Shown in pieces: positions 47,213-60,654 of a DNA stretch of 64,000 nucleotides. Each line of letters starts with the position of its first letter. Position 1 is the first letter of the stretch. Both the position numbers and the translations under genes were made by a program. Source of the DNA: Panopea generosa. Lineage: Eukaryota; Mollusca; Bivalvia; Adapedonta; Hiatellidae. Below the pieces are notes generated by a model. That model was not told the DNA's origin. It saw only the letters and a program-made list of their open reading frames with translations, and did not search any database. The stretch spans positions 46,435,228 through 46,499,227 of the forward strand of contig CM055901.1 of assembly GCA_029582155.1 (NCBI GenBank), in the 5' to 3' direction.

Positions 47213-47294
47213 TTATAATATCTTATCATCATATTTAACGAAGTATGATCAGTTATCATAGAGGTGAACGGGACATAATTTGACATGTTCAGCA

Positions 47295-47512
47295 TATTAC
47301 AGGTTATGCGATATATGACATATCAAATTTTATTGGTGGAGGAAGATCTCAAAGTAAATGTGACTAAAGCCACTGTCCTTCCGCAAGTAACTGGTAAACG
47401 TCCTCACATAGCGTTGTTGGATCAATATGGGGTCGAACCTATGACTTCAGCGGTGAGAGGTTAGTGAGCTTTAGACAACATCGTGAACCATTCGGTCGCG
47501 GAGAACAGAATT
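47295..47512 (-). repeat. tRNA-derived SINE-like segment, minus strand, copy A
   Basis: On the minus strand: ctccgcgaccgaatggttca (A-box region), cataggttcgaccccatatt (B-box) and a tail containing cctccaccaataaaatttga. Also at 57315-57532. Confidence 0.55.
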
Positions 47513-48729
47513 TTATTCAATATCCCTTAAATATATACAGTTTATCGTTTTACATCGTATAACGAAGTTATTTGTGCTCGAACTTACAGAGAAAAATAAT
47601 TGTTACATGTATTCCATTTACACAAAAATATGAAACATCAGTCTGATAAATGTTGTTTATCAATAAGTTATTCTGATCATACTGAATATGCAGGCATAGT
47701 GTTCATATAATATTTCAAGAATGAAGCCCGACATTTAGTGGTAAAAGAGCTTTATTTCTTTGTTTTTTCCTGAGCGAATCGACCACGTTTTGAAAATATA
47801 CAATATATTAAAATACTGTTCCTTTAATATATGCCTATTATGTTTAATGCATCTATTTGTATATATGGCTTGTCAATGCCACTTTATAAATGCATTTCAC
47901 AAATCACAAAATCAATGTCTGTTGTTTGTTTGAAACGTCGTGTTACCTTTAATCATGCAGGTGTGCATTTGTGTTGTTGTTAGACATTGTTTTTTAAAAT
48001 TTGGGTATCCAACTGCATCATCTTTGGGTGGGCTATAGAGTGGCGGATAGTTGCCCACCTTTTGCTGTGGGAATGTTTGATTTAATTACAGAAATGTATT
48101 CTTGAAATTTTCTAACTAGTCATGTTATGTAAGAATGTTAGTTAAATAGTCATGTATATAACATTCTACGCGCATTATTATATAAAGTAATCCATCATAT
48201 ATTACATTATAGTCATTTTATGGTACAATAAAATGACATGTTCGCATAACATGGTATTTGTGTATCTTTCGATGCCCATTTGCAAAACAAGCTGCATATT
48301 GATGTGGTTGGATACTTAACGTCTCACACACCGATTTATATGTGCTGTTCTACAAATAGAGACATGCACATCTGGAACACTGGATACATTACCAATGGTT
48401 CTAAAAATGCGTTATTCCCATAGATAGTCCTTTGTTGGTCTAAATATGGAGAAAAAACATGGGTTTGACCAGGTTGCTTTTTCACAATTTCGATGGTTTG
48501 ATGGCACCCCTACATTTTTGACAATTCTGTCCATTTGTTGCAGTGTATCACTACGCATCTTTAAACTGTTATAGCATCATCAAACAGTTCCCAATGTCAC
48601 CCAAACTTTGCAGAAATCGTGAAAATGTTCTAATGTTCCCATATGCACAAAGAAATATCACATTTTATGCATTTTTAACAAAAAAAAAATTGCCCAACCG
48701 CTTTACACAGCTCTAATTTCTTTGGCGTA
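47513..48729. other. 3' block of composite copy A, no gene
   Basis: AT-rich unique-looking part of the composite repeat. Bases 47860-48725 match 58635-59515 as reverse complement. No frame supported. Confidence 0.6.
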
Positions 48730-48925
48730 CTAAACTTGCTACCGTCATGTTAGGGAGGTTAGTCTTCAGTGAGACCTTAAGAGAGCTGTATTAAGCAAGT
48801 ACAAATACAGTTTATCGTTATTTATACAAACAATGCAATACAACGCATGCATACAGCAATACAGGACTGAACATTGAAATAATATAAATATAAAGCCTGT
48901 GGTGTCACTCTGATTTAAATATATA
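48730..48925 (-). repeat. Right terminal inverted repeat of composite copy A
   Basis: Reverse complement of 41882-42076, running into a (TA)n tract at its outer end. Confidence 0.88.
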
Positions 48926-49857
48926 TATATATACATTTTGTATATATATATATATCATATATAAAAAGCATATTTTATTGCTTTAAACATTTTACCGTTT
49001 ACATCACATTCTGTTTTTACATTCAGTTTCTCTTTGTATACAATCGTCTGTCGGCCCTCGATGGCATAAAAAATGACGCTAAATATGCAATCAATCAATC
49101 TTTGTAAACATTCAAATATTTTGAATTAAAATATAAAACATGTAGATTCCTTGCGTTACGTTCTTTTTTGAACCACCAGGCCCGATAAGCTCAGTCGGTT
49201 ACGCATCTTATTATCAATCTAGGGGTCGTGAGTTCGAATCCCCGCCCGGCAACAGTCTCCGTGATGATTGATATACGACATTATGTCTCACTATCATTCG
49301 TCTCTCACCACTGATTCAAATGGGAAAGTTATCAATTACTTGCGGAGATGGGTGTGCTCGAGTACTCGTTAACGTTTCAGCATCCCAGGAAATAGTGGTT
49401 AGGTTAACTGATAATATGTTAGCCCTAGATGGCATAAAAATGACGCTAAATATTCAATCAATCAATTCAATCTTTCTTGAAGCATCTAAATAGAGTTTAA
49501 CAATTCATGGTATATACAGCAGTAAGCTCGGACACATGTAATGGTTCGGATATACTTTTTTCGTTTTTGAGTAGTTTTGGATACACGAACTCTCTGCCTT
49601 TCTTGTTTATTACGTGCAAATAAGGCTTGTCTGCAAACTTACATGAATAGCTATTGATATTGTCATGGAATATACATGTATACTGAAATAGTAATATACA
49701 TAATAATAATGATAGTAAAAATGATAATGTCCCCTGCGCGAATGATCTAATTTCACAAACTTGTTTCGCTGTTTTCTTAGTATATTTGCAGCAAGAGTCT
49801 GTAACAAAATAAGCAATACAACTGCACGACAAATAAGCAATGAGAATATATATATAT
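48926..49857. other. Spacer between composite copies A and B, with SINE sequences
   Basis: Begins with TA microsatellite (48920-48965). Bases 49044-49098 are a 3' end fragment of the main SINE and 49179-49466 a full copy. No gene seen; the short frames at 49497-49840 have no protein-like features I can name. Confidence 0.6.
49179..49466 (+). repeat. tRNA-derived SINE, full length
   Basis: Head ggcccgataagctcagtcgg, B box gtcgtgagttcgaatccccg, tail gacgctaaatattcaatcaa. Confidence 0.88.
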
Positions 49858-50728
49858 TTTTTAGATAGTATACTCTACTGGAAAACGCATTATGAGAAGT
49901 GATTTAGCTAAAATCAGAGATCGTTACTAATAGACGACAGTAAGAAACTAGAGGTGAACCTATTAGAAACCAGACTGGACTAATAAAGCTAAAGGTTGCA
50001 CGACTGAATATCGAAATATGAAATCCACAATTAATATGGACTCACACCGATATTTGTACAGTCAAAATTTAGAAGAGAGAGATGGTTCCTTCCGAGTACA
50101 TGACTGAAATGGAAGCAAAAGTAGATATGAGAAAACAGTGAGACGACAGAAAAAGGCGTTCAGTTTTCCACGACCGGTGACTGAACAATTGAAAAAGGCA
50201 ACCACATCAGCTTGAGATGGGTTGACCCAATGTAAATGAGGATTTTAAAATTAGGCTTTTCGCTATACCAGCAAACCGCCAAAATATAGGGGACACTATG
50301 TACGAATTTTAACGTCTTTTTATATACACCTGCAAAAACATTCAGGTGGTTACAAAAATTTGCATATATGTAAACGTATATTAAACGTATGAATTAATTC
50401 TACTTCCGGTCAACTAGAATGACGCCCCTTTCAAGACTAACACCTTTAAAAGGATTTAAATGACCGTACGTAATTGGAACCCGTAATAGCTCAGTGGTCT
50501 AGGACGTTAATTTGAGAAAAAAAAATTTTTTTATACCATTTTTATTTGTCATTTAAACAATTTACTTGTATCAAAACAGTCTGACGATGTAAAAGAAAGA
50601 AAAAACATTATGACATAGGACATATATAACTTATATATGTGTATTATAAGAATATCAATGTACATGGTAGTTAGAAACCATTAGCTGGTGCCCAACAGCA
50701 TCGGCTGAGTAAACTACATAATAATTAT

Positions 50729-51001
50729 GGTTTCATTTTTATGCCATCGAGGGTAGACGGATGATCAGTTGACTTTACCACTCTTTCCTGTGATTCTGGG
50801 AGGTTAACCAGTTTTCGAGAATACCTATCTCCGCAAGTAACTGATAACTCTTTACTTGACAGCGGTGAGAGACGAATGACAATGTGACGCAATGTCGTAC
50901 ACCAATCATCATGGAGACTGTGGCCGGGTGAGGATTTGAACTCACCACCCGGCCAAGATTAATAGTCATACGTACTACCGACTGAGCAAACCGGTCCCGG
51001 A
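50729..51001 (-). repeat. Main SINE family, minus strand, inside copy B
   Basis: Equivalent of 42986-43258 with a handful of substitutions. Confidence 0.8.
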
Positions 51002-51589
51002 TTAACGAAAAGAAGTGTTGTCAAATCAACCAATCGATGAATTGGGTGGGGTTAGCGGTTAACAATACACAATATATGAAACTACACAGGAGGAATATTC
51101 TCAGCCCTTCTTAACTCGGCAACAACACTGCTGTTCCTTACGCATTAATATACACACTAAAAATATACACCAACAAATGAATAAGCAGAATGAAATTAGA
51201 ACTTTGATACCTGCAGAACAGCAGAGTTTTAGAACAAATATTCTATGCGTGCCTCTTACGAAATATCAAACGAAGAAAAAGGTCGTTATAGCCAACGTCT
51301 TTATAAAGAAAAAAAGAATAGTTTTTTGTGTTTATTTCTTATGATGTCCTTGGTATTGGCGTGCATTTCATGGCCTGTTTACATGTGTGTGTTGCTATAG
51401 TTTCTTTTATCATTGTTATTATATCGTTCATGCATCACGTTGTCATGCTTTGTATACATGTACGGTTATTACCGTAATAGATATATCTATCTATCTACCG
51501 TGTGTTTGAATGAAATTTGGTTTATAGACATATTTAGAAAATTTGTAAGTTGTATGTACATGTAGATAGACGGTGGTTCTAAATGGAAT

Positions 51590-54500
51590 CGTTCTGAGAA
51601 CTTCCTAGTTCTATTCGGTGTCATTCTGAGGACTTCCTTGTTCTATTCAGAGTCATTCTGAGGACTTCCTTGTTCTATTCAGAGTCATTCTGAGGACTTC
51701 CTTGTTCTATTCAGATACATTCTGGGGACTTCCTAGATCTACTCCGATTTATTCTGAGGACTTCCTAGTTCTGTCTAGTTCTACTCGGATTCATTATGAG
51801 GACTTCGTACTTCTACCCGGATTCATTCTGAGGATTCCTATTACTATTCAGGGTCATTCTAAGGACTTTCTAGTTCTATTCGGAATCATTCTGACGACTT
51901 CCTAGTTCTATTCAGGGTCATTCTATGGACTTCCTAGTTCTATTCAGATTCATTTTGAGAACTTCCTTGTTCTATTCAGATCTATTCTGAGGACTTCCCA
52001 GTTCTATTCGGATTCACTTTGAGGACTTCCTAGTTCTACACGGATTCATTCTGAGGACTTCATAGTTATATTCGGATTCATTCTGAGGACTTTCCAGTTC
52101 TATTCAGGTTCATTCTGAGTACTTTCAAGTTTTATTCGTATTCATTCTGATGACTTCCCCGTTCTATTCGGATTCATTCTGAGAACTACATACTTCTTTT
52201 CAGATTCTTTCTGAGGTCTTCCCAGTTCTACTCGGATTCATTATCAGGATACCCAGTTCTATTCGGATCCATTCTGACGACTTCCTAGTTCTATTCTAAT
52301 TCATTCTGAGGACTTCATAGTTCTATTCGGATTCATTCTAATGACTTCTCAGTTCTATTCTGATTGATTCTGAGTACTTTCAAGTTCTATTCGGATTCAT
52401 TCTGATGACTTCCCAGTTCCATTCTGATTCATTCTGATGACTTTCCAGTTCTATTCGGATTCATTCTGAGGACTTCCTAGTTCTTCTCAGATTCATTCGG
52501 AGAACTACCTTCTTCTTTTCAGATTCTTTCACAGGTCTTCCCAGTTCTACTCGGATCATTATCAGGTCTTCTCAGTTCTATTCGGATCCATTCTGAGGAC
52601 TTCATAGTTCTTTTCGGATTCATTCTGAGGTCTTCCTAGTTCTACGCAGATTCATTCTGAGAACTACCTACTTCTTTTCAGATTCTTTCTGACTTCATAG
52701 TTCTAATCAGATTCATTCTGAGGACTTCCTAGTTCTATTCAGGTTTATTGAAAGGACTTCCGATTACTTTTCGGATTCATTGTGAGGACTTTCTAGTTCT
52801 ACTCGGATTCATTCTGATGACTTCCCAGTTCTATTCGGATTCATTCTGAGGACTTTCTAGTTCTACTCGGATTCATTCTAATGACCTCCCAGTTCTATTT
52901 GTATTCATTCTGAGGACTTTCTAATTCTATTCGGATCCATTCTGAGGACTTCCTAGTTCTATTCGGAGTCATTCTGAGGATTTCCTAGTTCTCTTCGGAT
53001 TAATTCTGAGGACTTCATAGTTCTACTCGGATTCATTCTGATGACTCCCCAGTTCTATTCAGATTGATTCTGATGACTTCCTAGGTCTACTCGGATTCAT
53101 TCTGAGGACTTCTTGTTCTACTCGGATTCATTATCAGGACTTTTTAGTTCTACTCGGATTCATTTTGAAGACTTCCTAGTTCTATTCAGATTCATTCTGA
53201 GGACTTCATAGTTCTATTCAGATCCATTCTGAGGACTTCATATTTCTATTCAGATTCATTCTGAGGACTTCCTAATTCTATTCGGATTCATTCTTATGAC
53301 TTCCTATTTCTTTTCAGGTTAATTTTGAGGACTTCCTAGTTCTTTTCGGATTCATACTGATGACTTCCCATTTCTATTCGGATACATTCGGAGGACTTCC
53401 CAGTTCTATTCGGATCCATTCTGAGGACTTCCTAATTCTATTCGGATCCATTCTGAGGACTTTCTAGTTCTATTCGGGTTCATTCTGAGGACTTACTAGT
53501 TCTATTCGTATTCATTCTGAGGACTTCCTAGTTCTATTTGGATTCATTCTGAGGACTTTCTAGTTGTACTCGGATTCATTCTGAGGACTTTCTAGTTCTG
53601 CTCGAATTCATTCTGAGGACTTCATAGTTCTATTCGGATCCATTCTGAGGACTTTCTAGTTGTATTCAGAGTCATTCTGAGGACTTCCTAGTTCTATTCA
53701 GATTCATTCTGAGTACTTTGTAGTTTTACTCGAATTCATTCTGATGACTTCCCAGTTGTATTTGGATTCATTCTGAATACTTCATAGTTCTACTCAGATT
53801 CATTCTGAGGACTTCCTAGTTCTATTCAGATTCATTCTGAGTACTTTGTAGTTTTACTCGAATTCATTCTGATGACTTCCCAGTTGTATTTGGATTCATT
53901 CTGAATACTTCATAGTTCTACTCGGATTCATTCTGAGAACTTCATAATGTTATTCGGATTCATTCTGAGGACTTCCTTTTTCTTTTCATATTCATTCTGA
54001 GGACTTGCTTGTTCTATTACTTGTATTCACTCTGTGGACTTTATAGTTCTATTCGGAACCATTCTGAGGACGTTTTAATTCTACTCGGATTCATTCTGAT
54101 GACTTTTTAGTTCTAGTCGGATTCAATATGAAGACTTCATAGTTCTACTCATATTCATTCTGAGGACTTCTTAATTCTGTTCGGATGCATTCTAGGGACT
54201 TCCTTGTTCTTTTCATATTCATTCTGAGGACTTCATAATTCTATTACTCGTATTCATTTTGAGGACTTCCTAGTTCTATTCGGAACCATTCTGAGGACTT
54301 TTTAGTTCTACTCGGATTTATATGAGGACTTCCCAGTTCTATTCGGATCCATTTTGAGGACTTCCTAGTTCTTTTCGGATTCATTCTGAGGACGTCTAAT
54401 TCTATTCGGATCCATTCTGAGGACTTCCTAGTTCTATTCAGGTTCATTCTGAGGACTTCCTAGTTATATTCAGGTTCATTCTGAGGACTTACTAGTTCTA

Positions 54501-55795
54501 TTCGTATTCATTCTGAGGACTTCCTAGTTCTATTCGGATCCATTCTGAGGACTTCCTAGTTCTATTCAGGTTCATTCTGAGGACTTCCTAGTTATATTCA
54601 GGTTCATTCTGAGGACTTACTAGTTCTATTCGTATTAATTCTGAGGACTTTCTAGTTGTACTCGGATTCATTCTGAGGACTTTCTAGTTCTACTCGGATT
54701 CATTTTGAGGACTTCATAGTTCTATTCGGATCCATTCTGAGGACTTTCTAGTTTTATTGTTTTATTCAGAGTCATTCTGAGGACTTCCTAGATCTATTCG
54801 GATTCATTCTGGCCACTTTGAAGTTCTACTCGTATTCATTCTGATGACTTCCCAGTTCTATTTGGATACATTCTAAATACTTCATAGTTCTACTCGGATT
54901 CATTCTGAGGACTTCATAATTTTATTCGGATTCATTCTAAGGACTTCCTTGTTCTTTTCATATTCATTCTGAGGACTTGCTAGTTTAGTCGGATTCATTC
55001 TGAGAACTTCATAGTTCTACTCAGATTCATTCTGAGGACTTCATAATTATATTCGGATGCATTCTGAGGACTTCCTTGTTCTTTTCATATTCATTCTGTG
55101 GACTTCCTAGTTCTATTACTCGTATTCATTTTGAGGACTTCCTAGTTCTATTCGGAACCATTCTGAAGAAGTTTTAGATCTACTCGGATTTATTTTGAGG
55201 ACTTTCTTGTTCTAGTTGGATTCATTCTGAGGACTTTCTAATTCTATTCAGATTCATTCTAAGGACTTCTTAGTTGTATTCAGGTTCATTATGAGGACTT
55301 CCTAGTTCTATGCGGATACATTCTGAGTACTTCATTGTTCTTTTCAGATTCATTCTGATAACCTTCTAGTTCGTTTTGGATACATTCTAAGGATTTCATA
55401 GTTCTACTCAGATTCATTCTGAGGACTTCATAATTCTATTCAGATGCATTCTGAGGACTTCCTTTTTCTTTTCATATTCATTCTGAGGACTTCCTAGTTC
55501 TATTACTCGTATTCATTCTAAGGACTTCCTAGTTCTATTCAGATCCATCTGAGGACTTCATAGTTCTATTCAGATCCATTCTGAGGACTTCATAGTTCTA
55601 TTCAGATCCATTCTGAGGAATTCTTATTTCTATTCGGATTCATTCTCAAAACATTCTAGTTCTACTCGGATTCATTCTGAGAACTTCATAGTTCTATTCA
55701 GATCCATTCTGAGGACTTCATAGTTCTATTCATATTCATTCTGAGGACGTCCTAGTTCTACTCGTATTCATTCTGAGAACTTCATAGTTCTACAG
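51590..55795 (+). repeat. 32-bp satellite array, copy B
   Basis: About 130 monomers of the same 32-bp satellite. Four-monomer (128-bp) local duplications are visible: 'gagtactttgtagttttact' at 53711 and 53839, and a block starting 'ggacttcctagttctattca' at 54421 and 54549. Confidence 0.95.
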
Positions 55796-55875
55796 GGACA
55801 CATGGCACAGTTCATGTTCAATCTTTACACATGCGTACGGATAACCACAGGCAGAGTATTAATGTTCAATTATTC

Positions 55876-56225
55876 TAGACCGCGGCGGTGGTCTAGTGCT
55901 AGAGTGTCCCCCTCGATTGTGTTCATATAGGTTTGATCCCCGGCAGGGTCTTACTAATGATTTGAATAAATGTTACAAGAAGGCTTCCGCGCTTGGCGCA
56001 CACCATTTAGAGGATAGTTCTAATTGTGGTCGCAAAAGTTCAGTGAGATACTTTAAGTGCACTTGCTATGACTATCCTTGGACATGGAACCGACTGCTTT
56101 AAGTCCCCTTATACAGTACAATGCCGGGCTAAGGCACTGTGGGAGTGCGTTTGAAACCCTATCCCCCATCCCCCGGACGAAAACCCCTCCGAGAATCGAT
56201 CCAGAACTTCCGGGTCTTGGAAAAT
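55876..56225 (+). repeat. SINE-like segment with tRNA-derived head, copy B
   Basis: Equivalent of 45883-46230. Confidence 0.6.
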
Positions 56226-56609
56226 GGTTGCTAACCAATAAAGCATCGCAACTCCTCATTGCCCCTACTGTTCAAGGGCAGCATGAAGTGGCCTTTTATA
56301 AAACTGACTTTGAGAAACGGTGGGCTAAGTTTATTGACTTGTTTGTTGAAGGGTATTATGTTGAGCAATGACACATGATCGGAATTGTGTTCAAAACTTA
56401 TTGACTTTCCCTCATATGATTTAACCATAATATGTGTGTAATAAAACATATATTAGACACGTTCTCAGTAACATGTTAAATGTTAATGGTAATAGGGAAC
56501 AGCCCTGTTTAAACATAAGTCAGTTATCTCTGAATAGAACGTAACGACTGTAATCCACAAGTAACTTGCAAACTGTCTCGCATAAAGTTTTGGGATTAAA
56601 CAGGGTCTA

Positions 56610-56816
56610 GCCCCGGTTTCACTAAACATCTTAACCTAAAATTTTCCTCAACTCAGATTTTTTAATACTATTTACATTGATACTTATTAACATTGATCAT
56701 TTTGCATGTTATCTTTTACCATTGAGACACGATTGATCAGATTTGTGATTTAGAAAAATTGATAATTTTGAGTTCAGGAAATTCTGAGCTTGAGATGTTC
56801 AGTAGAACGGGCCGAG
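56610..56816. mobile_element. MITE inside composite copy B
   Basis: Equivalent of 46607-46805, with a small length difference inside. Confidence 0.65.
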
Positions 56817-57002
56817 GTACCTGAACCCACCGGCGACCTCAGGGGCGACAGGTAATTGGCCATGTGACGGCAGTGTATTAGAAAACTCGGCCACTTGGGA
56901 CCCTCATATAAAGCTACAGGTTTGCTCAGGGGGTCAGAAAACGGCCCGGTGCTAGTATGATGTTTGTCACTCATGTCGTGAACACTTTTAAGGGGGCATA
57001 CG

Positions 57003-57225
57003 GCAATGTTAATATTGACTTCTAGTTGACGTATCAAACCGATCTTAACAGTCATGCACGTTTAACCATATGGAAATGTTAGTATTGACTTCGAGTTGAC
57101 GTATCAAACCGATCTTAACTCATGGACGTTTAACCATATGGAAATGTTAATATTGACTTCGAGTTGACGCATCAAACCGACCTTAACACTCATGCACGTT
57201 TAACCATATGGGAATCTTAACCTAC
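57003..57225. repeat. ~67-70-bp tandem repeat, three copies, copy B
   Basis: Equivalent of 46985-47212. Confidence 0.85.
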
Positions 57226-57314
57226 GTTATAATATCTTATCATCATATTTAACGAAGTATGATCAGTTATCATAGAGCTGAACGGGACATAATTTGACAT
57301 GTTCGGCATATAAC

Positions 57315-57532
57315 AGGTTATGCGGTATATGACATATCAAATTTTATTGGTGGAGGAAGATCTCAGAGTAAATGTGACTGAAGCCACCGTCCTTCCGCAA
57401 GTAACTGGTAAACGTCCTCATATAGCGTTGTTGGATCAATCTGGGCTCGAACCTATGACTTTAACTGTGAGAGGTTAGTGATCTTTAGACAACATCGTGA
57501 ACCATTCGGCCGCGGAGAAGAGAATTTTATTC
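57315..57532 (-). repeat. tRNA-derived SINE-like segment, minus strand, copy B
   Basis: Equivalent of 47295-47512. Confidence 0.55.
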
Positions 57533-58609
57533 AATATCCCTTAAATATATACAGTTTATCGTTTTACATCGTATAACGAAGTACGTTTGTGCTCGAACTT
57601 ACAGAGAAAAATAATTGTTACATGTATTCCATTTACACAAAAGTACGAAACATCAATATGATAAATGTTATTTATCAATAAGTTATTCTGATCATACTGA
57701 AAATGCAGGCATATTGTTGATATAATATTTTCAAAAATGAAGCCCGACATTTAGTTGTAAAAGACATTTGATAATTTCGCACAGGTTTTTAAAGCTTTAT
57801 GTCTTTGATTTTTCCTGAGCGAATCGACCACGTTTTGAAAATATACAACATATTGAAAAAATGTTCCTTTAATATATGCCTATTATGTTTAATGCATCTA
57901 ATTGTATCTATGGCTTGTCAATGCCACTTTATTTATGCATTTCACAACTCACAAAATCAATGTCTGTTGTTTGTTTGAATTTTTGTATGGAAAATAAGTA
58001 AGTCGTCGTGTTACCTTTAATCATGCAGGTGTGCATTTGTGTTGTTGTTCGACATTGCTTTTTAAAATTTGGGTATCCAACTGCATCATCTTTGGGTAGG
58101 TATTTGTGTATCTTTTGATTCCCATTTCTCTCAGCTGCATTAAGCAAGCACAAAACATAATTATTGTAAATAATTGAGTTTGTGTGGTTAATCAGCCATC
58201 CTTGCCAGTATTTAGTTGTCATTGCATTTAGTACGCACAAAGAAGATATCATGTTAACCCTTACCTTCCATTACCAACACAGAAACATATACATATTTTA
58301 GCAGTCGCATTTTTCATCAACACGCCACCATCCCTACTTCGCCGCCTGACTTGTAATGAAATACATTCAGATATTGAGTTTGGTAGGTTTATGGCTATAA
58401 GTCTATATTATTAATGCAGGGACGACTGATTGCTTACTTAACATTTCTTACGCCATACGAGTTGTTTGTTTTTAATCATTATTTGTATGAATTTACAATA
58501 TATGTTTTATCTACACGGTGTGGGTGGATACTTGCCCACCTTTTGCTGTAGGAATGTTTGATTTAATTACAGCAATGTATTCTTGAAATTTTCTAAGTAT
58601 ATTAACACA

Positions 58610-58658
58610 GCTCTAATTTCTTTGGCGTAACGCCAAAGAAATTAGAGCTGTGTAAAGC
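58610..58658. repeat. Perfect palindrome at the tail-to-tail junction of copies B and C
   Basis: acagctctaatttctttggc on the left is mirrored by gccaaagaaattagagctgt on the right, with arms of about 24 bases around a single central base near 58634. In copy A the same sequence is single and leads into the right TIR. Confidence 0.9.
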
Positions 58659-59983
58659 GGTTGGGCAATTTTTTCGTTAAAAATGCATAAAATGCCATAT
58701 TTATTTATGCATATGGGAACATTGGACCATTTTCACGATTTCTGCAAAGTTTGGGTGACATTGGGAACTGTTTGATGATGCTATAACAGTTTAAAGATGC
58801 GTAGTGATACACTGCAACAAATGGGCAGAATTGTCAAAAATGAAGGGGTGCCATCAAACCATCGAAATTGTGAAAAAGCAACCTGGTCAACCCCATGTTT
58901 TTTCTCCATATTTAGACCAACAGAGGACTATCTATGGGAATAACGCACTTTTAGAACCATTGGTAATGTATCCAGTGTTCCAGAAGTGCATGTCTCTATA
59001 TGTAGAACAGCACATAATTAATTGGTGTGTGAGACGTTAAGTATCCAACCACATCAATATGCAGCATGTTTTGCAAACGGGAATCAAAAGATACACAAAT
59101 ACCATGTTATGCGAACATGTCATTTTATTGTACCATAAAATGACTATAATGTAATATATGATGGATTACTTTATATAATAATGTGCGTAGAATGTTATAT
59201 ACATGACTATTTAACTAACATTCTTACATAACATGACAAGTTAGAAAATTTCAAGAATACATTTCTGTAATTAAATCAAACATTCCCACAGCAAAAGGTC
59301 GGCAACTATCCGCCACTCTATAGCCTACCCAAAGATGATGCAATTGGATACCCAAGTTTTAAAAAGCAATGTCGAACAACAACACAAATGCACACCTGCA
59401 TGATTAAAGGTAACACGACGTCCTACCTATTTTCCATACAAAAATTCAAACAAACAACAGACATTGATTTTGTGATTTGTGAAATGCATAAATAAAGTGG
59501 CATTTATAAGCCATAGATACTACACTCTACCACTAGAGCACCGCTGCGGTCTAGAATAATTACACATTAATACTCTGCCTGTATGGAAGGGTATCACCGC
59601 CATAACTCTTAGTCTGAAATTTGTCGTTTGTTCTTCGTGCAATCGGTGTAAATGTTTCTTTCTTCTTAGTTCTTTGTGGGAAATGATGAAATATTTCACC
59701 TTTGTAACTTTGCTATTTGTCTATCCTACTATATCCCATAATTGTAAAAGTTATATAACGAGCTCAGCATAATCACGTGTTTCAAAAGGATTCGAATTGC
59801 AAACGTTAAACTATACAGTAAGCATGTTGTACAATGTACTTAGGCATATGTAAAAATGCGAAATACACAGTTGGCATTGTCAATTATGAAGACAAGTGTC
59901 GCTAGACGTATATGAAAGAATAACGTCTGGTCCCTAGTAAATCGGTGTTGCTTTGTTTTCTCCGTTGGCCATATGGAACATAT

Positions 59984-60626
59984 GGTAAGTTACCACCATT
60001 GAGTGGAGCTTTTGATCGGCTGAAAAAAGTATAGGGATGTTCAGAGCATATATTTTTATAGTAAGCTTAATTTTGGTTGGATGAAAATGTCAAACTGGCA
60101 AATGATCACAATAAAATATAAGTTTATTATGTTTGTGTCGATATATCAAGTATATTTCTGTTACTGACTAAATTCATTTTATCAAGGAAACTGTGTGGAA
60201 AGTAAAATTTGTGATTTTTTTTTCATGCTGAAAGTGGGAGTATACAACTTCAGGGGGCAAAAAGTGGTAAAAAGTGATACTTTTGACCCATTTTTGGGGG
60301 ACATTTTAATTTGAGTCTAGGATAGTACTTTGTTTTGATGTAAGACATTTTGGTGAAGCGCAAGGTCTAGTGGTAGAGCACCGAACTCATGATCGTAGAA
60401 TCGTCGGTTCGATCCTCCGCCACGGCTATGTGCGGTGTCCTTGGGCAAGACACTTTTCCACATATGCTTAGTACTTAGTAATTTGCCTAAGTTGTAATAA
60501 CTTGTTTCACAATCGAAGTAATATAAATAAGTTTAAACTAAACGTTTTGGTCCGCAAATGGTAGAAATGGTGAAAAATAGGTCAACCGTTATAAGTTTAT
60601 GGAAAACGCAATGGTGGTAGCTGACC
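59984..60626. mobile_element. Nested MITE, long form, interrupted by a SINE
   Basis: Starts ggtaagttaccaccattg and ends caatggtggtagctgacc. Shares both ends and much of its body with the short form at 60655-60882. Confidence 0.75.
60353..60541 (+). repeat. tRNA-derived SINE nested in the long MITE
   Basis: Head gcaaggtctagtggtagagc, B box cgtcggttcgatcctccgcc (tRNA-Met-like CAT in the loop), then 'gtgtccttgggcaagacact', a phrase shared by many aquatic-animal SINEs. Flanked by acattttg (60345-60352) and acgttttg (60542-60549), an 8-bp duplication with one difference. Confidence 0.75.
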
Positions 60627-60654
60627 TAAAAGAAACCTCACACTAACCTTTTGT

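Larger units (their letters stand above)
41882..48925 (+). mobile_element. Composite satellite-bearing element, copy A, with 195-bp terminal inverted repeats
   Basis: Bases 41882-42076 are the reverse complement of 48730-48925 with few differences (tttaaatcagagtgacacca at the outer end, catgacggtagc at the inner end). Between them lie a 5' block, a tRNA-like segment, a SINE, a 32-bp satellite array, a second SINE-like segment, a MITE, a three-copy tandem repeat and another SINE-like segment. No protein-coding frame is supported. The same order recurs at 49858-58634 and, inverted, from 58635 to the window end, so this is one mobile or duplicated unit. The TIRs run into TA microsatellite at their outer edges, so a target duplication cannot be read. 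Confidence 0.75.
49858..58634 (+). mobile_element. Composite satellite-bearing element, copy B (no terminal inverted repeats)
   Basis: Same order as copy A from 'ctctactggaaaacgcattatg' onward, with a satellite array more than twice as long. The left TIR is absent and the right one stops at the inner edge ('tttggcgta'). Bases 58100-58525 hold about 430 bp not found in A, and the segment equal to 48120-48700 is missing. High similarity to A, including small block structure, indicates a fairly recent duplication. Confidence 0.75.

Noticed and set aside
54244-54447. Minus-strand frame with RIELGSP repeats
   Set aside because: 32-bp satellite read in antisense; frame changes every monomer.
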